Source: AWTP1-13 sp963840075 (GTDB taxonomy: Bacteria > Pseudomonadota > Alphaproteobacteria > Rhizobiales > Hyphomicrobiaceae). From it: a stretch of DNA of 64,000 bases. The notes below the pieces were generated by a model. The model did no database searches. It was not told the origin of the DNA and saw nothing but the letters and a program-made list of their open reading frames with translations. Made by a program: the position numbers and the translations under genes. The stretch spans positions 16,270-80,269 of the forward strand of contig CAWIXS010000038.1 of the NCBI GenBank assembly GCA_963840075.1. Reading direction: 5' to 3'. The stretch's first letter is position 1. Every line of letters begins with the position of its first letter. Positions 21,950-30,066 of the stretch are shown here, piece by piece.

Positions 21950-22177
21950 TCAGGGATTGACCAGCTTGACGCGAATATCCGCAGAGTGGTCGACATCACG
22001 GGTGGCAAGCGGAATATTGCGGCAGATGGCTATGCCGGCGATTTGCATATCGGTTGTCTGAAGCGGTCTGCCGATACGGCGAGAGTATGCCTCCAGGCTG
22101 CAGCCATTGCGGCTGGCGCGAGCCTCCAGACGTTCTTTGACAGCCCCGTCGAGCTCAGGGACGATTAGCTGCGCCAT
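21950..22177 (-). pseudogene. FitA antitoxin-FitB toxin fusion relic
   Basis: A 75-residue frame. Its first ~30 residues (MAQLIVPELDGAVKERLEARASRNGCSLEAY) are the ribbon-helix-helix of a FitA/plasmid-stability antitoxin. It then continues with GRPLQTTDMQIAGIAICRNIPLATRDV, the C-terminal part of a FitB/VapC PIN toxin, where TxDxQIAAI and LATRNxxDF are conserved. The antitoxin end and toxin start are gone, so an internal deletion seems to have fused the two genes in frame. It sits on the opposite strand between ilvB and ilvN. A retained DNA-binding half could still act on an operator; that is speculation. Confidence 0.75.
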
Positions 22178-22261
22178 GGTTGCACCTTCACACAACTCAA
22201 TCATACAAAAAATAGCATGATGTCTGCAGCCGCCAAACAAGAAATCTCGTGAGACCCGCCC

Positions 22262-22807
22262 ATGCCCAACCAGCCCGGTTCCGCCTACTTCCTCGAGGAG
22301 CGCAAGGAGACGCCCGAGACCCACACCTTCTCGGTGGTGGTGGACAACGAGCCCGGCGTGCTCGCTCGCATCGCCGGCCTGTTCTCCGGCCGCGGATACA
22401 ATATCGAGAGCCTCACCGTGTCGGAGACGGAGCACGAGAAGCACCTCTCGCGCTTCACCATCGTCACGACCGGCACGCCGATGATCCTGACCCAGATCAA
22501 GAGCCAGCTGGAACGACTGGTCAACGTGCACCGCGTCATCGACCTCACCGTGCTGGGCCGGCCCCTGGAGCGCGAGCTGGTGCTGGTCAAGGTGGAGGGC
22601 CGGGGCGAGAAGCGCATCGAGGCGCTGCGGCTCGCCGGCATCTTCCGCGCCAACGTGATCGACGCCTCCACCGACCACTTCGTGTTCGAGCTGACCGGCC
22701 GCACCAGCAAGATCGAGCAGTTCATCTCCATCATGACGGAGCTGGGCCTGGTCGAGGTCTCGCGCACCGGCATCGCCGCCATCTCGCGCGGCCCCAAGGC
22801 CATGTAG
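22262..22807 (+). CDS. ilvN: Acetolactate synthase, small (regulatory) subunit
   Basis: 181 residues. The ACT domain is clear from residues about 22 to 95 (HTFSVVVDNEPGVLARIAGLFSGRGYNIESLTV), followed by the C-terminal domain with ELVLVKV and IDASTDHFVFELTG. It binds valine for feedback control and activates the catalytic subunit encoded by ilvB upstream. The ATG at 22262 matches the family start. The gap from ilvB means it may have its own promoter in this genome, unlike the usual tight ilvBN arrangement. Confidence 0.96.
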   Translation: MPNQPGSAYFLEERKETPETHTFSVVVDNEPGVLARIAGLFSGRGYNIESLTVSETEHEKHLSRFTIVTTGTPMILTQIKSQLERLVNVHRVIDLTVLGRPLERELVLVKVEGRGEKRIEALRLAGIFRANVIDASTDHFVFELTGRTSKIEQFISIMTELGLVEVSRTGIAAISRGPKAM

Positions 22808-22872
22808 CCTTGCTGCCCACATTTCGCCGACTGCGTATTGCCTACTCGCCCCTCTTACGGAGGGAGACACCC

Positions 22873-23529
22873 GTGGACCAAGGGACGATGATCAACACCG
22901 CGGCGGCGGTGGGGCAGCTTGCGGCAGCGTTCCTGGCGCTCATCGCGCTGATCGTGTCGGTGCGCACCGCGCGCGCCCAGCAGCAGCTGTCGCAGGCCCT
23001 CGCCAAGGAGCAGAGCCAGCTCCTGTTCGAGCAGGTGCGCATGCAGCGCGACAGCGACATTCTCGGCTGGACGCACGACTGCGTGAACGTGCTGGCGGAG
23101 TGCGAGGCGGTCTTCGAGAGCGCCACAGCCCCCAGCCTCGGCGCAGAGTCGAGAGACCGGCTGCGGGCGCTGCGCCATCGCCTGAGCGCCCTCATCGACT
23201 ACGGCCGCATGTTCTTCCCCAACCAAGACCCCGACAAGAAGGGCGTGGACAATCCCGGCGCCTACCAGGGCTTCCGCCAGCGTATCCTGAGCCGCCTGGT
23301 CGCCGCCTACACTGTCGTGGCGAAGTTCGAGCGACTGAAATCGGACGAGCACCGGCTCGAGCGCCTCGCCCGGCTCAACGAGCTCCGGCGCTTGTTCGTC
23401 TCGGAGGCGCAACTCGCCATCGATCCGCGCCGCTTCATCGCGCTCAGGGAGATGAACGAGATCCGCCTCCAGCAGGGCGTCGAGATCCAGAGGCGCGAGG
23501 AGCGCGACCCCGCCGAGGCCGACGCGTAG
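22873..23529 (+). CDS. Hypothetical single-pass membrane protein
   Basis: 218 residues from a GTG at 22873, chosen for the GGAGGGAG site just upstream; an ATG lies five codons later. Residues about 8-30 form one hydrophobic segment (AAAVGQLAAAFLALIALIVSV), followed by a long charged helical cytoplasmic region rich in Arg, Glu, Gln and Leu, including a conserved-looking LRHRLSALIDYGRMFFPN patch. No enzyme motif is visible. It resembles widespread uncharacterised membrane-anchored helical proteins. It lies 66 bases after ilvN on the same strand. Confidence 0.7.
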   Translation: MDQGTMINTAAAVGQLAAAFLALIALIVSVRTARAQQQLSQALAKEQSQLLFEQVRMQRDSDILGWTHDCVNVLAECEAVFESATAPSLGAESRDRLRALRHRLSALIDYGRMFFPNQDPDKKGVDNPGAYQGFRQRILSRLVAAYTVVAKFERLKSDEHRLERLARLNELRRLFVSEAQLAIDPRRFIALREMNEIRLQQGVEIQRREERDPAEADA

Positions 23530-23657
23530 GCGCGCGGGACCGGCGACAGGGAGCCGGCTGAAGGCGTTCTGCGGGATCTCGGCCGGCATCCTGCGAATGT
23601 CCGAGACCAGGATCTCAATCTCGGCGATCTGCATGTCGGGGGCGACCTGCGCTCGCC

Positions 23658-23747
23658 AACGGCACCCCGAGCAATGAAAAGGTCACGACCGACTTCAGCA
23701 CCGACCTGCACACGGTGCGGCTGGGCCTCAACTTCCGTCTCCAGTAG
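23658..23747 (+). pseudogene. Outer-membrane beta-barrel protein, C-terminal remnant
   Basis: A 29-codon stretch reads NGTPSNEKVTTDFSTDLHTV then RLGLNFRLQ and a stop. The alternating pattern and final aromatic strand are those of the last beta-strand of porin-like outer-membrane proteins of alphaproteobacteria. No start and no upstream barrel are present, so this is a leftover of a deleted gene. The identification rests on this short stretch. Confidence 0.5.
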
Positions 23748-23829
23748 GCGCGGCCTACTTCGAGGACACGAGGACGCGGACCCGGCACAAGCTGTCTGTC
23801 GAGACCTACCACGGCGCCGGCGGTGCGTG

Positions 23830-23922
23830 AAGACGGTCGGACCCTGCGGGTCCGACTTGGTCCGGCTCCATGGCTCCCACGCCGGTTGTGGAGATGGGGT
23901 CAGACCTGCAGGAACTGACCCC
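23830..23922. repeat. Two GTCAGACC-type palindromes downstream of ppiB
   Basis: GTCGGACCCTGCGGGTCCGAC at about 23833-23853 and an imperfect GGGGTCAGACCTGCAGGAAC...TGACCCC at about 23894-23921. Both belong to the family at 17201 and lie just beyond the 3' end of the minus-strand ppiB gene, as expected of a terminator or REP sequence. Confidence 0.65.
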
Positions 23923-23927
23923 AAGCG

Positions 23928-24395
23928 TCACGCGTCGGCGGCGACCTTGAGGGAGACGATCTTGTCGGGGTTCACCACCGGCTCACCCCGTTTGACCTTG
24001 TCGACGTTGTCCATGCCCTCGATCACCTTGCCCCACACCGTGTACTGCTTGTCGAGGAAGCCGGCATCGGCGAAGCAAATGAAGAACTGGCTGTTGGCGC
24101 TGTTGGGGCTCTGCGCACGCGCCATCGAGCAGGTACCACGCACGTGCGGCTCGGCGTTGAACTCGGCCGGCAGGTTCGGGTACTTCGAGCCGCCGGTGCC
24201 GATGCCGTCGGGGCAGCCACTCTGGGCCATGAAGCCGTCGATGACACGGTGGAACACGATGCCGTCGTAGAAGCCCTCGCGCGCCAGGGTCTTGATGCGC
24301 TCGACGTGCTTGGGCGCGAGGTCGGGCCTCAGCGCAATGACGACCTTGCCTTGGGTCGTCTCCATTATGAGGGTGTTCTCTGGGGTGGTGACCAT
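23928..24395 (-). CDS. ppiB: Cytoplasmic peptidyl-prolyl isomerase (cyclophilin)
   Basis: 155 residues from the ATG at 24395 (MVTTPENTLIMETTQG). The cyclophilin core is visible: FHRVIDGFMAQSGCPDGIGTGG with the catalytic Arg, PNSANSQFFICFAD with Gln/Phe of the active site, and QYTVWGKVIEGMDNVDKV with the tryptophan region. No signal peptide, so it is cytosolic. It shares its operon direction with a second, exported cyclophilin immediately upstream (24492-25031), an apparent duplication with one copy sent to the periplasm. Confidence 0.95.
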   Translation of the reverse strand: MVTTPENTLIMETTQGKVVIALRPDLAPKHVERIKTLAREGFYDGIVFHRVIDGFMAQSGCPDGIGTGGSKYPNLPAEFNAEPHVRGTCSMARAQSPNSANSQFFICFADAGFLDKQYTVWGKVIEGMDNVDKVKRGEPVVNPDKIVSLKVAADA

Positions 24396-24409
24396 TGGGG
24401 GCTCCGTTT

Positions 24410-24490
24410 GAGATCGTGAAGTCGTGAGATCGTGAAGTCGTGCGTGATTTTCCGATTTCACGATTTCACGACTTGGCGATTTCACGAGTT
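24410..24490. repeat. Inverted arms of TCGTGAAGTCGTGAGA repeats
   Basis: The left arm (about 24413-24443) repeats GATCGTGAAGTCGTGA twice; the right arm (about 24455-24489) is the inverted counterpart, built of CGATTTCACGATTTCACGAC units. The arms face each other across about 12 bases in the gap between the two cyclophilin genes, and could fold into one long hairpin in RNA. Confidence 0.65.
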
Positions 24491-24491
24491 T

Positions 24492-25031
24492 CTATTTCGC
24501 CTGATCCGCGAGCAGGTACACCTTCCACATCACGTCGGGCTCGCGCGGGGGCTGGCCGCGCGCGATCTTGTCGACATGCTCCATGCCCTGGATCACCTCG
24601 CCCCACAGGGTGTACTGGCCGGTGAGATGGCCGCAGCCGTCGTAGCAGATGAAGAACTGACTGTTGGCGCTGTTGGGGCTGCTGCTGCGTGCCGCGCCAA
24701 TGCTGCCGCGCTTGAAGGGAACGCTGGCTTTGAACTCGGCGGGCAGGTCCGGGAGGCTCGAGCCGCCGGTGCCGTCGCCCCTGGGATCGCCGGTCTGGGC
24801 CATGAAGCCGTCGAGCACGCGGTGGAACTTGAGGCCGTTGTAGAAGCCCTGCTTGGCCAGCACCTTGGCGCGCTCGACGTGCTTGGGCGCGAGATCGGGA
24901 CGCAGCTTGATCAGGACTTTGCCGGTCTTCAGCTCGATCACCAGCGTGCTCTCCGGATCGGGCGTCTGCGCGCCGGCCGCGGCGGCGAACGCAAAGGTGG
25001 CCAACACGAGACAGATCGCGATGCGGTTCAC
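24492..25031 (-). CDS. ppiA: Periplasmic peptidyl-prolyl isomerase (cyclophilin)
   Basis: 179 residues from a GTG at 25031, preferred over the ATG four codons upstream because GGAGCC lies six bases before it. A signal peptide (NRIAICLVLATFAFAAAAGA) precedes the cyclophilin domain: FHRVLDGFMAQTGDPRGDGTGG, PNSANSQFFICYD, QYTLWGEVIQGMEHVDKI. It would assist proline-limited folding of exported proteins. It is followed by ppiB across the inverted-arm repeat. The two proteins are clearly paralogs. Confidence 0.93.
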   Translation of the reverse strand: MNRIAICLVLATFAFAAAAGAQTPDPESTLVIELKTGKVLIKLRPDLAPKHVERAKVLAKQGFYNGLKFHRVLDGFMAQTGDPRGDGTGGSSLPDLPAEFKASVPFKRGSIGAARSSSPNSANSQFFICYDGCGHLTGQYTLWGEVIQGMEHVDKIARGQPPREPDVMWKVYLLADQAK

Positions 25032-25047
25032 TGAAGGCTCCAACTTG

Positions 25048-25312
25048 GTGGGATGGTGAGTGGCGAATGGTGAGATGGTGAGTTTTCCGTCGGCGCTTGT
25101 GAAGGTGTGGCGGCTCCGGTCCCGTTCGTCAAAGCGAAGGCAGCGAGTAGCGGCGTTGCAGGAGACCTACGCTGCACCAATCACATCCCAGCGGTTTCGA
25201 TTGAAGCACAAAGAAGGACGATCTGATTTCTCGCCTGCTTGTGAAGGTGAAGCTTCCTGTCACCACCGCCCCAAATCTCACCACCTCACCACTCACCATC
25301 TCACCCCTTGGC
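25048..25312. repeat. Inverted-arm cassette of GGTGAGATGGTGAG repeats
   Basis: The left arm, about 25049-25084, reads GGATGGTGAGTGGCGAATGG then TGAGATGGTGAG; the right arm, about 25271-25311, is the inverse (CTCACCACCTCACCACTCAC then CATCTCACC). They enclose about 185 bases with no open frame, in which TGCTTGTGAAGGTG-like words occur near both ends (25091 and 25238). The right arm reaches into the last codons of coaD. It looks like a small non-autonomous element. Confidence 0.6.
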
Positions 25313-25798
25313 CTTCGCGGCCAGGCGCTTGGCGACGGCGGGGGAGACGAACTGGGAGACATCACCGCCCATCAGCGCGATTTGTCGCACGAGGGTGCCC
25401 GTGATGTGGCGTACGCCGTGGCTCGCCGGCAGGAACACCGTGTCGACGCCGGGAGCCATGGTGCCGTTCATGCCCGCCATCTGCATCTCGTAGTCGAAAT
25501 CGGTGCCGTCGCGCAGGCCGCGAAAGATCAGCGACGCCCCGGCCGCTCTGGCGGCATCGACTGTCAGGTTGTCGAACGTTACGATCTCGATCCTGCAGCC
25601 TGTCCGCTCGGCGATGGGAGCGGTCTCCGCCTCGAGCATCTCGATCTTCTCCGCGGGGGAGAACAGCGGCGCCTTGCCGGGATGCAGGCCGATGCCGACG
25701 ACCAGCTCATCGACCATGCGTGCCGCGCGCGCGATCACGTCCATGTGCCCGTTGGTGACGGGGTCGAACGAGCCGGAGGTGAAGCCGATGCGTTTCAT
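25301..25798 (-). CDS. coaD: Phosphopantetheine adenylyltransferase
   Basis: 165 residues. It makes dephospho-CoA from 4'-phosphopantetheine and ATP, the penultimate step of CoA synthesis. The nucleotidyltransferase motif GSFDPVTNGHMD is at the start, followed by LFSPAEKIEMLEAE, LIFRGLRDGTDFDYE with the FRGLR signature, and ASHGVRHITGTLVRQI. The ATG at 25798 (MKRIGFTSGSF) gives the standard length. It is transcribed with the SIMPL gene upstream and the cyclophilins downstream, with palindromic repeats on both sides. Confidence 0.96.
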   Translation of the reverse strand: MKRIGFTSGSFDPVTNGHMDVIARAARMVDELVVGIGLHPGKAPLFSPAEKIEMLEAETAPIAERTGCRIEIVTFDNLTVDAARAAGASLIFRGLRDGTDFDYEMQMAGMNGTMAPGVDTVFLPASHGVRHITGTLVRQIALMGGDVSQFVSPAVAKRLAAKAKG

Positions 25799-25802
25799 GA
25801 TC

Positions 25803-25910
25803 GGTGTCAGCCCGGTGTCAGACCCCGAGGGTCTGACACCCTTTCGCAACTGCCGTTGGAGCCGTGGTGTCAGCCCCAGCGTTCGCAGGGGCGGAGGGTC
25901 TGACACCTAT
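25803..25910. repeat. Pair of GTGTCAGACCC-type palindromes
   Basis: GGTGTCAGACCCCGAGGGTC with TGACACC at about 25811-25840 and a second half-conserved pair (GGTGTCAGCCCC ... GGTCTGACACC) at about 25868-25910. They fill the gap between the SIMPL gene stop and the coaD start, and belong to the same family as 8172, 17201 and 23833. Confidence 0.7.
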
Positions 25911-25917
25911 CACGGCC

Positions 25918-26637
25918 TCAGCGCAGCGCATAGACCACGCTGACCTCGACCACGAGGCGCCGCGTTCCCGCTTCGATCGGCGGAGCGGCCTTGTGCCTCA
26001 CGGCCATTGTCGGCACCGCCACATCGAGCCCGCCCTCGGAGATACGCAGCACGGGGCCGAGCTGGGCGCCCGCCGCCTTGGCGTAGAGCTCGCCGCGCCG
26101 GCGCGCGTTCTCGATCGCGTTGCGCCGTGCCTCGTCGGCCAGCTTCTCGGCGTCCGCAACGCCAAAGGAGATCTGGTTGATCTGGTTGGCGCCGAGCGAG
26201 ATCGCCAAATCCGCGATCTCGCCGAGCCGCTTCACGTCGCGCACGGTCAGGCGCACCAGATTCGACACCCGATAACCGTCGATGGCTGCAGGGCGCCCCT
26301 CCTTGGCCTGGGTGTAGCGCGGCGCGACGTTGAGCTGCGTCGTCTGCAGGTCACCGGCGGGGAAGCCGGCTCCCTTCAGACCGTCGATCAGCCTGGCCAT
26401 GACGGTGCTGTTGCGCGCAATCGCATCCCTGGCGGAGCCCGATTCGGTGACGACGCCGGCGGAGATGTAGGCGATATCGGGCTCCGCCGTCACCGAGCCC
26501 GTCGCCGAGACGGTCACGGTCCTTTCCGTCTTGTCGGCGTCCGCCGCCGTCGCCGGCCGCGCTTCGAGCAAAGGCAGCCAGGCGAGCGTGCCTGCCAGCG
26601 CCCCCAGGACGAAAACCCTCGACATGCAATTGTTCAT
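25918..26637 (-). CDS. SIMPL-domain (DUF541) exported protein
   Basis: 239 residues from the ATG at 26637 (the next ATG at 26625 is also possible). A signal peptide (VFVLGALAGTLAWLPLLEA) is followed by the SIMPL/DUF541 domain: RTVTVSATGSVTAEPDIAYI, the central GYRVSNLVRLTVRDV, and the C-terminal KAAGAQLGPVLRISEGG. Family members are periplasmic or outer-membrane proteins linked to oxidative-stress tolerance and membrane assembly, with no defined enzyme activity. It shares strand with coaD, about 120 bases apart. Confidence 0.9.
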   Translation of the reverse strand: MNNCMSRVFVLGALAGTLAWLPLLEARPATAADADKTERTVTVSATGSVTAEPDIAYISAGVVTESGSARDAIARNSTVMARLIDGLKGAGFPAGDLQTTQLNVAPRYTQAKEGRPAAIDGYRVSNLVRLTVRDVKRLGEIADLAISLGANQINQISFGVADAEKLADEARRNAIENARRRGELYAKAAGAQLGPVLRISEGGLDVAVPTMAVRHKAAPPIEAGTRRLVVEVSVVYALR

Positions 26638-26786
26638 CGTGCACCCCAATGAGCCGCACCTTGCCGTAGCGGACGCGCGATCGAACAACGGCTTCATGTC
26701 CGAAAGATGCCTCGGCCGGTCCCGGGATGCCCGGCCATTTCCAAGGCGCGGTAAACTGGTGTACTAGAGGCGACCCGTTGGGAATC

Positions 26787-26862
26787 GGGCCCGTAGCTCA
26801 ATGGTTAGAGCCGGCGGCTCATAACCGTCTGGTTGCAGGTTCGAGTCCTGCCGGGCCCACCA
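26787..26862 (+). tRNA. tRNA with CAU anticodon, probably tRNA-Ile2
   Basis: 76 bases with encoded CCA. The seven-base acceptor stem GGGCCCG pairs with CGGGCCC; the D arm, the GGCGG/CCGTC anticodon stem, the loop CTCATAA (anticodon CAT) and the T arm with TTCGAGT all fit. Among CAU tRNAs the sequence (AGAGCCGGCGGCTCATAACC) looks most like tRNA-Ile2, whose C34 is modified to lysidine to read AUA, more than elongator tRNA-Met. The amino-acid identity is an inference; being a tRNA is certain. Confidence 0.93.
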
Positions 26863-26926
26863 AGCTGGCCGGGAGCGGCGCACACCGGGCCCACCAAGCT
26901 GGCCGGGAGCGGCGCACACCGGGCCC
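26853..26926 (+). repeat. 34-base tandem duplication of the tRNA 3' end
   Basis: The unit GGGCCCACCAAGCTGGCCGG plus GAGCGGCGCACACC occurs at 26853-26886, again at 26887-26920, and a third begins at 26921 (GGGCCC). The first copy includes the last ten bases of the tRNA. No integrase is nearby. Confidence 0.9.
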
Positions 26927-26948
26927 GGCGGTCCAACAGGCAGTTTAC

Positions 26949-27996
26949 GTGCAACAACCTGGGTTGCAGAAGCGTCCGCTCGCGGCGCTGCTCCTCTCGG
27001 ACGGCAAGCCCGGCCACTACCATCTGGCCGAAGGCGTGCTCGCCGCCGTGGCCAGGCTGCGTCCGGTGGAGACGCAGCGCCTGACGCTGCACCGGCGCCG
27101 CTGGCTGCCCACGCGCGCGCTCTACCACCTCCTCAATCGCGGCACATCGCCCGCACTCGTTCTCGGACTGGGCTATGGCCTCGGCGCGAGCGACCTGCCG
27201 GCCGCCGATGTCGTCGTCTCAGCGGGCGGAGAGACGCTTGCGGCCAATGCCGCCGCCGCCAAGCTGCTCGCCGCGCCCAACATATTCTGCGGCCGCATCC
27301 GCCGCCTCGAGCCGGCGCACGTGCGCCTCGTCATCGCCTGGCTGGAGAAGCGCGCCGCGCTGCCCAACCATCTGCTGGCCCTGCCGCCCTCGCCCTTCGA
27401 GGTGGCAGCGCCGCGCGGGCCGCATCCGCTCGGCCCGGCGAGCCCGCCGCGGCTCGCCGGCGTGCTCATCGGCGGCAACTCCGGCTCGGTGCGCTACGCC
27501 GCGGAGGATTGGGAGCGGCTCGTGGGCTTCCTGCGCGAGTCCCACCGCAGCTGCGGCATCCGCTGGCTCGTGACCACCTCGCGCCGCTCCGGACCGGAGA
27601 TCACAAACGCGCTGGCGGCCCTGGCGGCCGAGGCGGACGGCCCAATCGAGCGGTTCATCGACTACCGCGTCGCCGGGCCCGGCACGCTGGGGCAAATCCT
27701 GGGCGCAGTGCAGGCGGTGCTGGTGACGGCCGAACTCCTCGTCCATGATCACCGACGCCGTCGGGGCGCGCCTTCCCACCGTGGGCCTCAGCTGCGACCG
27801 CGGCGCGATGGAGGAGGGTGAGGCGGAGTTCCGCAAGCTCATGGCGCGCCGTGGCTGGTATCGCCCGCTCAGCTTCGCCGAGCTGCGGCCCGAGACGTTT
27901 CTCGAGGCACTCGGGCAGGTGACGCCGCGCGCCACCAGCGCCATCGACGACCTCGCGGCGTCGCTCCAGGAGCGCCTGCCCGAGCTGTTCACGTAG
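26949..27996 (+). CDS. ELM1/DUF1022-like mitochondrial-fission-type protein, with apparent frameshift
   Basis: The first part (LLSDGKPGHYHLAEGVLAAV, ALVLGLGYGLGASDLPAADV, VLIGGNSGSVRYAAEDWERL) starts from a GTG at 26949. It shifts near 27731, and the rest (SSMITDAVGARLPTVGLSCD) continues to 27996. Removing one A at ccgaactcc restores GTADSSSMITDAV, the expected family sequence with a nucleotide-sugar-binding look. The family (bacterial homologs of plant ELM1) has a GT-B-like fold and often sits with lipid A or heptose genes, so a sugar-transfer role is suspected but unproven. Total length is about 348 residues. Confidence 0.78.
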
Positions 27997-28059
27997 CGAG
28001 GGAGGATTGATGCTCGGTCATCGTCGAGGGACAAGGTGGGTTGCAAGACATTCGAGGTC

Positions 28060-28165
28060 GGGAGTCCCCCACCCCCAACCCCTCCCCGGCTGCGCCGAAG
28101 GCGCACAAGCGAGCTTCGCTCGCTTTGGCCCCTGGGGGGCCAGAGGGGAGGGGAATGCGTCGGCG
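28060..28165. terminator. CCCCTCCCC/GGGGAGGGG inverted repeat between convergent genes
   Basis: CCCCAACCCCTCCCC near 28074-28088 pairs with GGGGAGGGG near 28143-28155, with inner GGCCCC/GGGGCC-like pairs and a GCGAGCTTCGCTCGC hairpin inside. It lies between the convergent ELM1-like and ketosynthase genes. A similar structure is at 37748-37795 between sod and tctA, which suggests a shared terminator-like repeat. Confidence 0.55.
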
Positions 28166-28169
28166 CTTG

Positions 28170-29414
28170 TCAGCCGGGCGGTGGGCCGAACACCAGGACG
28201 GCGTTGAGGCCGCCGAAGGCGAACGAGTTCGACATGGCGTAGGCGACCCGCTGCTCGCGCCCGACGTTGGGGACGTAGTCGAGGTCGCACTTGGGGTCGG
28301 GCTCGTCCAGCCCCGCCGTGGGCGGCACCCAGCCCTCGCCGATCGCCTTGATACAGGCGACGGCCTCGATGCCGCCGCCCGCGCCCAGCGGGTGGCCGTG
28401 CATCGACTTGGTTGAGGAGATGGCGAGCTTCTTGGCGTGGTCGCCGAACACCATCTTGATGGCGTCGGTCTCGTTGATGTCGTTGATCGTCGTCGCCGTG
28501 CCGTGGGCGTTGAGATACTGGATGTCGGAGGGCGCGAGCCTGGCATCCTCCAGGGCGAGCCGCATCGCCTCCTTGGGACCTTCGATGTCGGGGTTGACCA
28601 TGTCCTTGCTGTCGGCGGTCATGCCGAAGCCCACGAACTCGGCCAGGATGGGCGCGCCGCGCGCCTTGGCGTGCTCCAGTGACTCGATCACCAGGATGCC
28701 GGCGCCCTCGCCCAGAACGGTGCCGTTGCGCTTCTTGGCGAACGGGAAGATGCCCTGCGGTGAGAGCACGTGCATGGCCTGCCATGCCCGCATGGTGCCG
28801 TAGGTGATGGCGGCCTCGGCCGCGCCGACGATGGCCACGTCCACCAGGCCGTGGCGGATATAGTCGCGGCCGATACCGATGGCGTGGGCAGCCGTGGAGC
28901 AGGCGCTGCAGGTGGCAAACACCGGGCCCTTGATCCCGAGCTCGATGCCGACGTGCGCTGTCGCCGAGGAGCCGATGATGCGGATCAGCGTCATCGGGTT
29001 GGTGGCCTTCTTCTTCTTGATGAAGAGGTCGCGGTAGGCGTCCTCCACCGCCACCAGGCCTGCGCCTCCCGAGCCGATGATGCACGCCGCCCGATAGGGG
29101 TCCTTGAAGGGCCGCTCGAGCCGCGACATGGTCACGGCTTCATCGGCTGCCGCGGCGGCGAACAGGGAATATCGGTCGGCGTACTGGACGGCCTTGTCGC
29201 GCGTGAAATTCGTCAGCCGGACCTTGGGGTCGAAATCCTTGACCTGGGCCGCGATCAGGATTTTGAGATCATCGACCGGGAAGCCGCTGAGCTCCCCCAC
29301 GCCGACCTGCGCACGCCGGCAGCCGGCCCAGAAGTCGGGCACAGTATTGCCGATGGGCGTCACGGCCCCCATGCCCGTAACGACCACACGGCGCGATCGG
29401 CCGGATTGCGTCAT
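28170..29414 (-). CDS. fabF: Beta-ketoacyl-ACP synthase II-type enzyme
   Basis: 414 residues. Thiolase-fold ketosynthase with the nucleophile in CSACSTAAHAIG (Cys172), the first His in NAHGTATTINDINETDAI and the second His in STKSMHGHPLGAGGG, plus the glycine-rich end NSFAFGGLNAVLVF. It condenses malonyl-ACP with acyl-ACP. The partner ACP gene is immediately upstream on the same strand, with no other fatty-acid genes, as in NodE/NodF-like or specialised lipid units. It may therefore be a dedicated second FabF and not the housekeeping one; which lipid it serves cannot be told from the sequence. Confidence 0.92.
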   Translation of the reverse strand: MTQSGRSRRVVVTGMGAVTPIGNTVPDFWAGCRRAQVGVGELSGFPVDDLKILIAAQVKDFDPKVRLTNFTRDKAVQYADRYSLFAAAAADEAVTMSRLERPFKDPYRAACIIGSGGAGLVAVEDAYRDLFIKKKKATNPMTLIRIIGSSATAHVGIELGIKGPVFATCSACSTAAHAIGIGRDYIRHGLVDVAIVGAAEAAITYGTMRAWQAMHVLSPQGIFPFAKKRNGTVLGEGAGILVIESLEHAKARGAPILAEFVGFGMTADSKDMVNPDIEGPKEAMRLALEDARLAPSDIQYLNAHGTATTINDINETDAIKMVFGDHAKKLAISSTKSMHGHPLGAGGGIEAVACIKAIGEGWVPPTAGLDEPDPKCDLDYVPNVGREQRVAYAMSNSFAFGGLNAVLVFGPPPG

Positions 29415-29466
29415 TTAGACCTTTTGCCTTCCCTAGCAGCGCAGTGACGCAGTGCCCCCGTGTACC

Positions 29467-29739
29467 CTACGCCTTGGCGGGGGCGGCCGCCGTCCCTTCT
29501 TCTATCAGGCTGCGCACGCGGTCCACCACCGATCCCACCGTCTTGAAGTCGGCGGCTTCCTCGTTGGCGTTGTAGGGAATCTCGATCCCGAAGCTGTCCT
29601 CGATGTCGAACACGATCATGGCGAGGTCGAGAGACTCGATCTTCAGGTCGGTCAGTGCCGTGCCGAGCCCGATATCATCCCGCGGCTCCTTCATGTGCTT
29701 CTTTAGGATGTCGATGATCTTGGTCGCTACTTCGTCCAT
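29467..29739 (-). CDS. Acyl carrier protein (specialised)
   Basis: 90 residues, acidic helical protein. The phosphopantetheine attachment Ser36 lies in LKIESLDLAMIVFDIEDSFGIEI, a variant of the usual DSL motif (here ESLDL). The C-terminus extends about 12 residues past typical ACPs with an Ala/Lys-rich tail. It lies 52 bases upstream of the ketosynthase gene on the same strand, so the two likely form one operon. The ESLD variant and pairing resemble NodF-like or AcpXL-like carriers, but I cannot assign a pathway. Confidence 0.9.
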   Translation of the reverse strand: MDEVATKIIDILKKHMKEPRDDIGLGTALTDLKIESLDLAMIVFDIEDSFGIEIPYNANEEAADFKTVGSVVDRVRSLIEEGTAAAPAKA

Positions 29740-30066
29740 CTCTCTCTCCCACAGTGCCTAGGAACCAGGCATGTCGGGACCTTATTCGGCTCACGATGCT
29801 CTCCATCCGGACACGCCCGGATGTTCGTTCAAGTTGTCCACATATACACAAAAATCGGATTAGTCCAGCCGAGGCAATGTCTCATCAGAGAACACAAATT
29901 GCCTCGCGGCGCGGATCGCCGCAAGACCGAAACCGGCCGATCTGGTCAGCTCGCCAAAAAGCGTGCTCAATGGCTAAAGCAAGTGTAAAACCCCGTCAGA
30001 CTTCAGGACAATGCATCAGGTGCACCCTCCCCGAGGGGTGCTCGCGTGCACCCGGAGGACGCCACG
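29740..30066. other. Divergent promoter region, ACP and acyl-CoA ligase genes
   Basis: About 325 bases between divergent genes, with an AT-rich patch near 29830-29870 (CCACATATACACAAAAATCG). No frame in it looks like a gene. It should hold promoters for both the ACP-ketosynthase and the acyl-CoA ligase-MerR units, so the two may be co-regulated. Confidence 0.5.
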
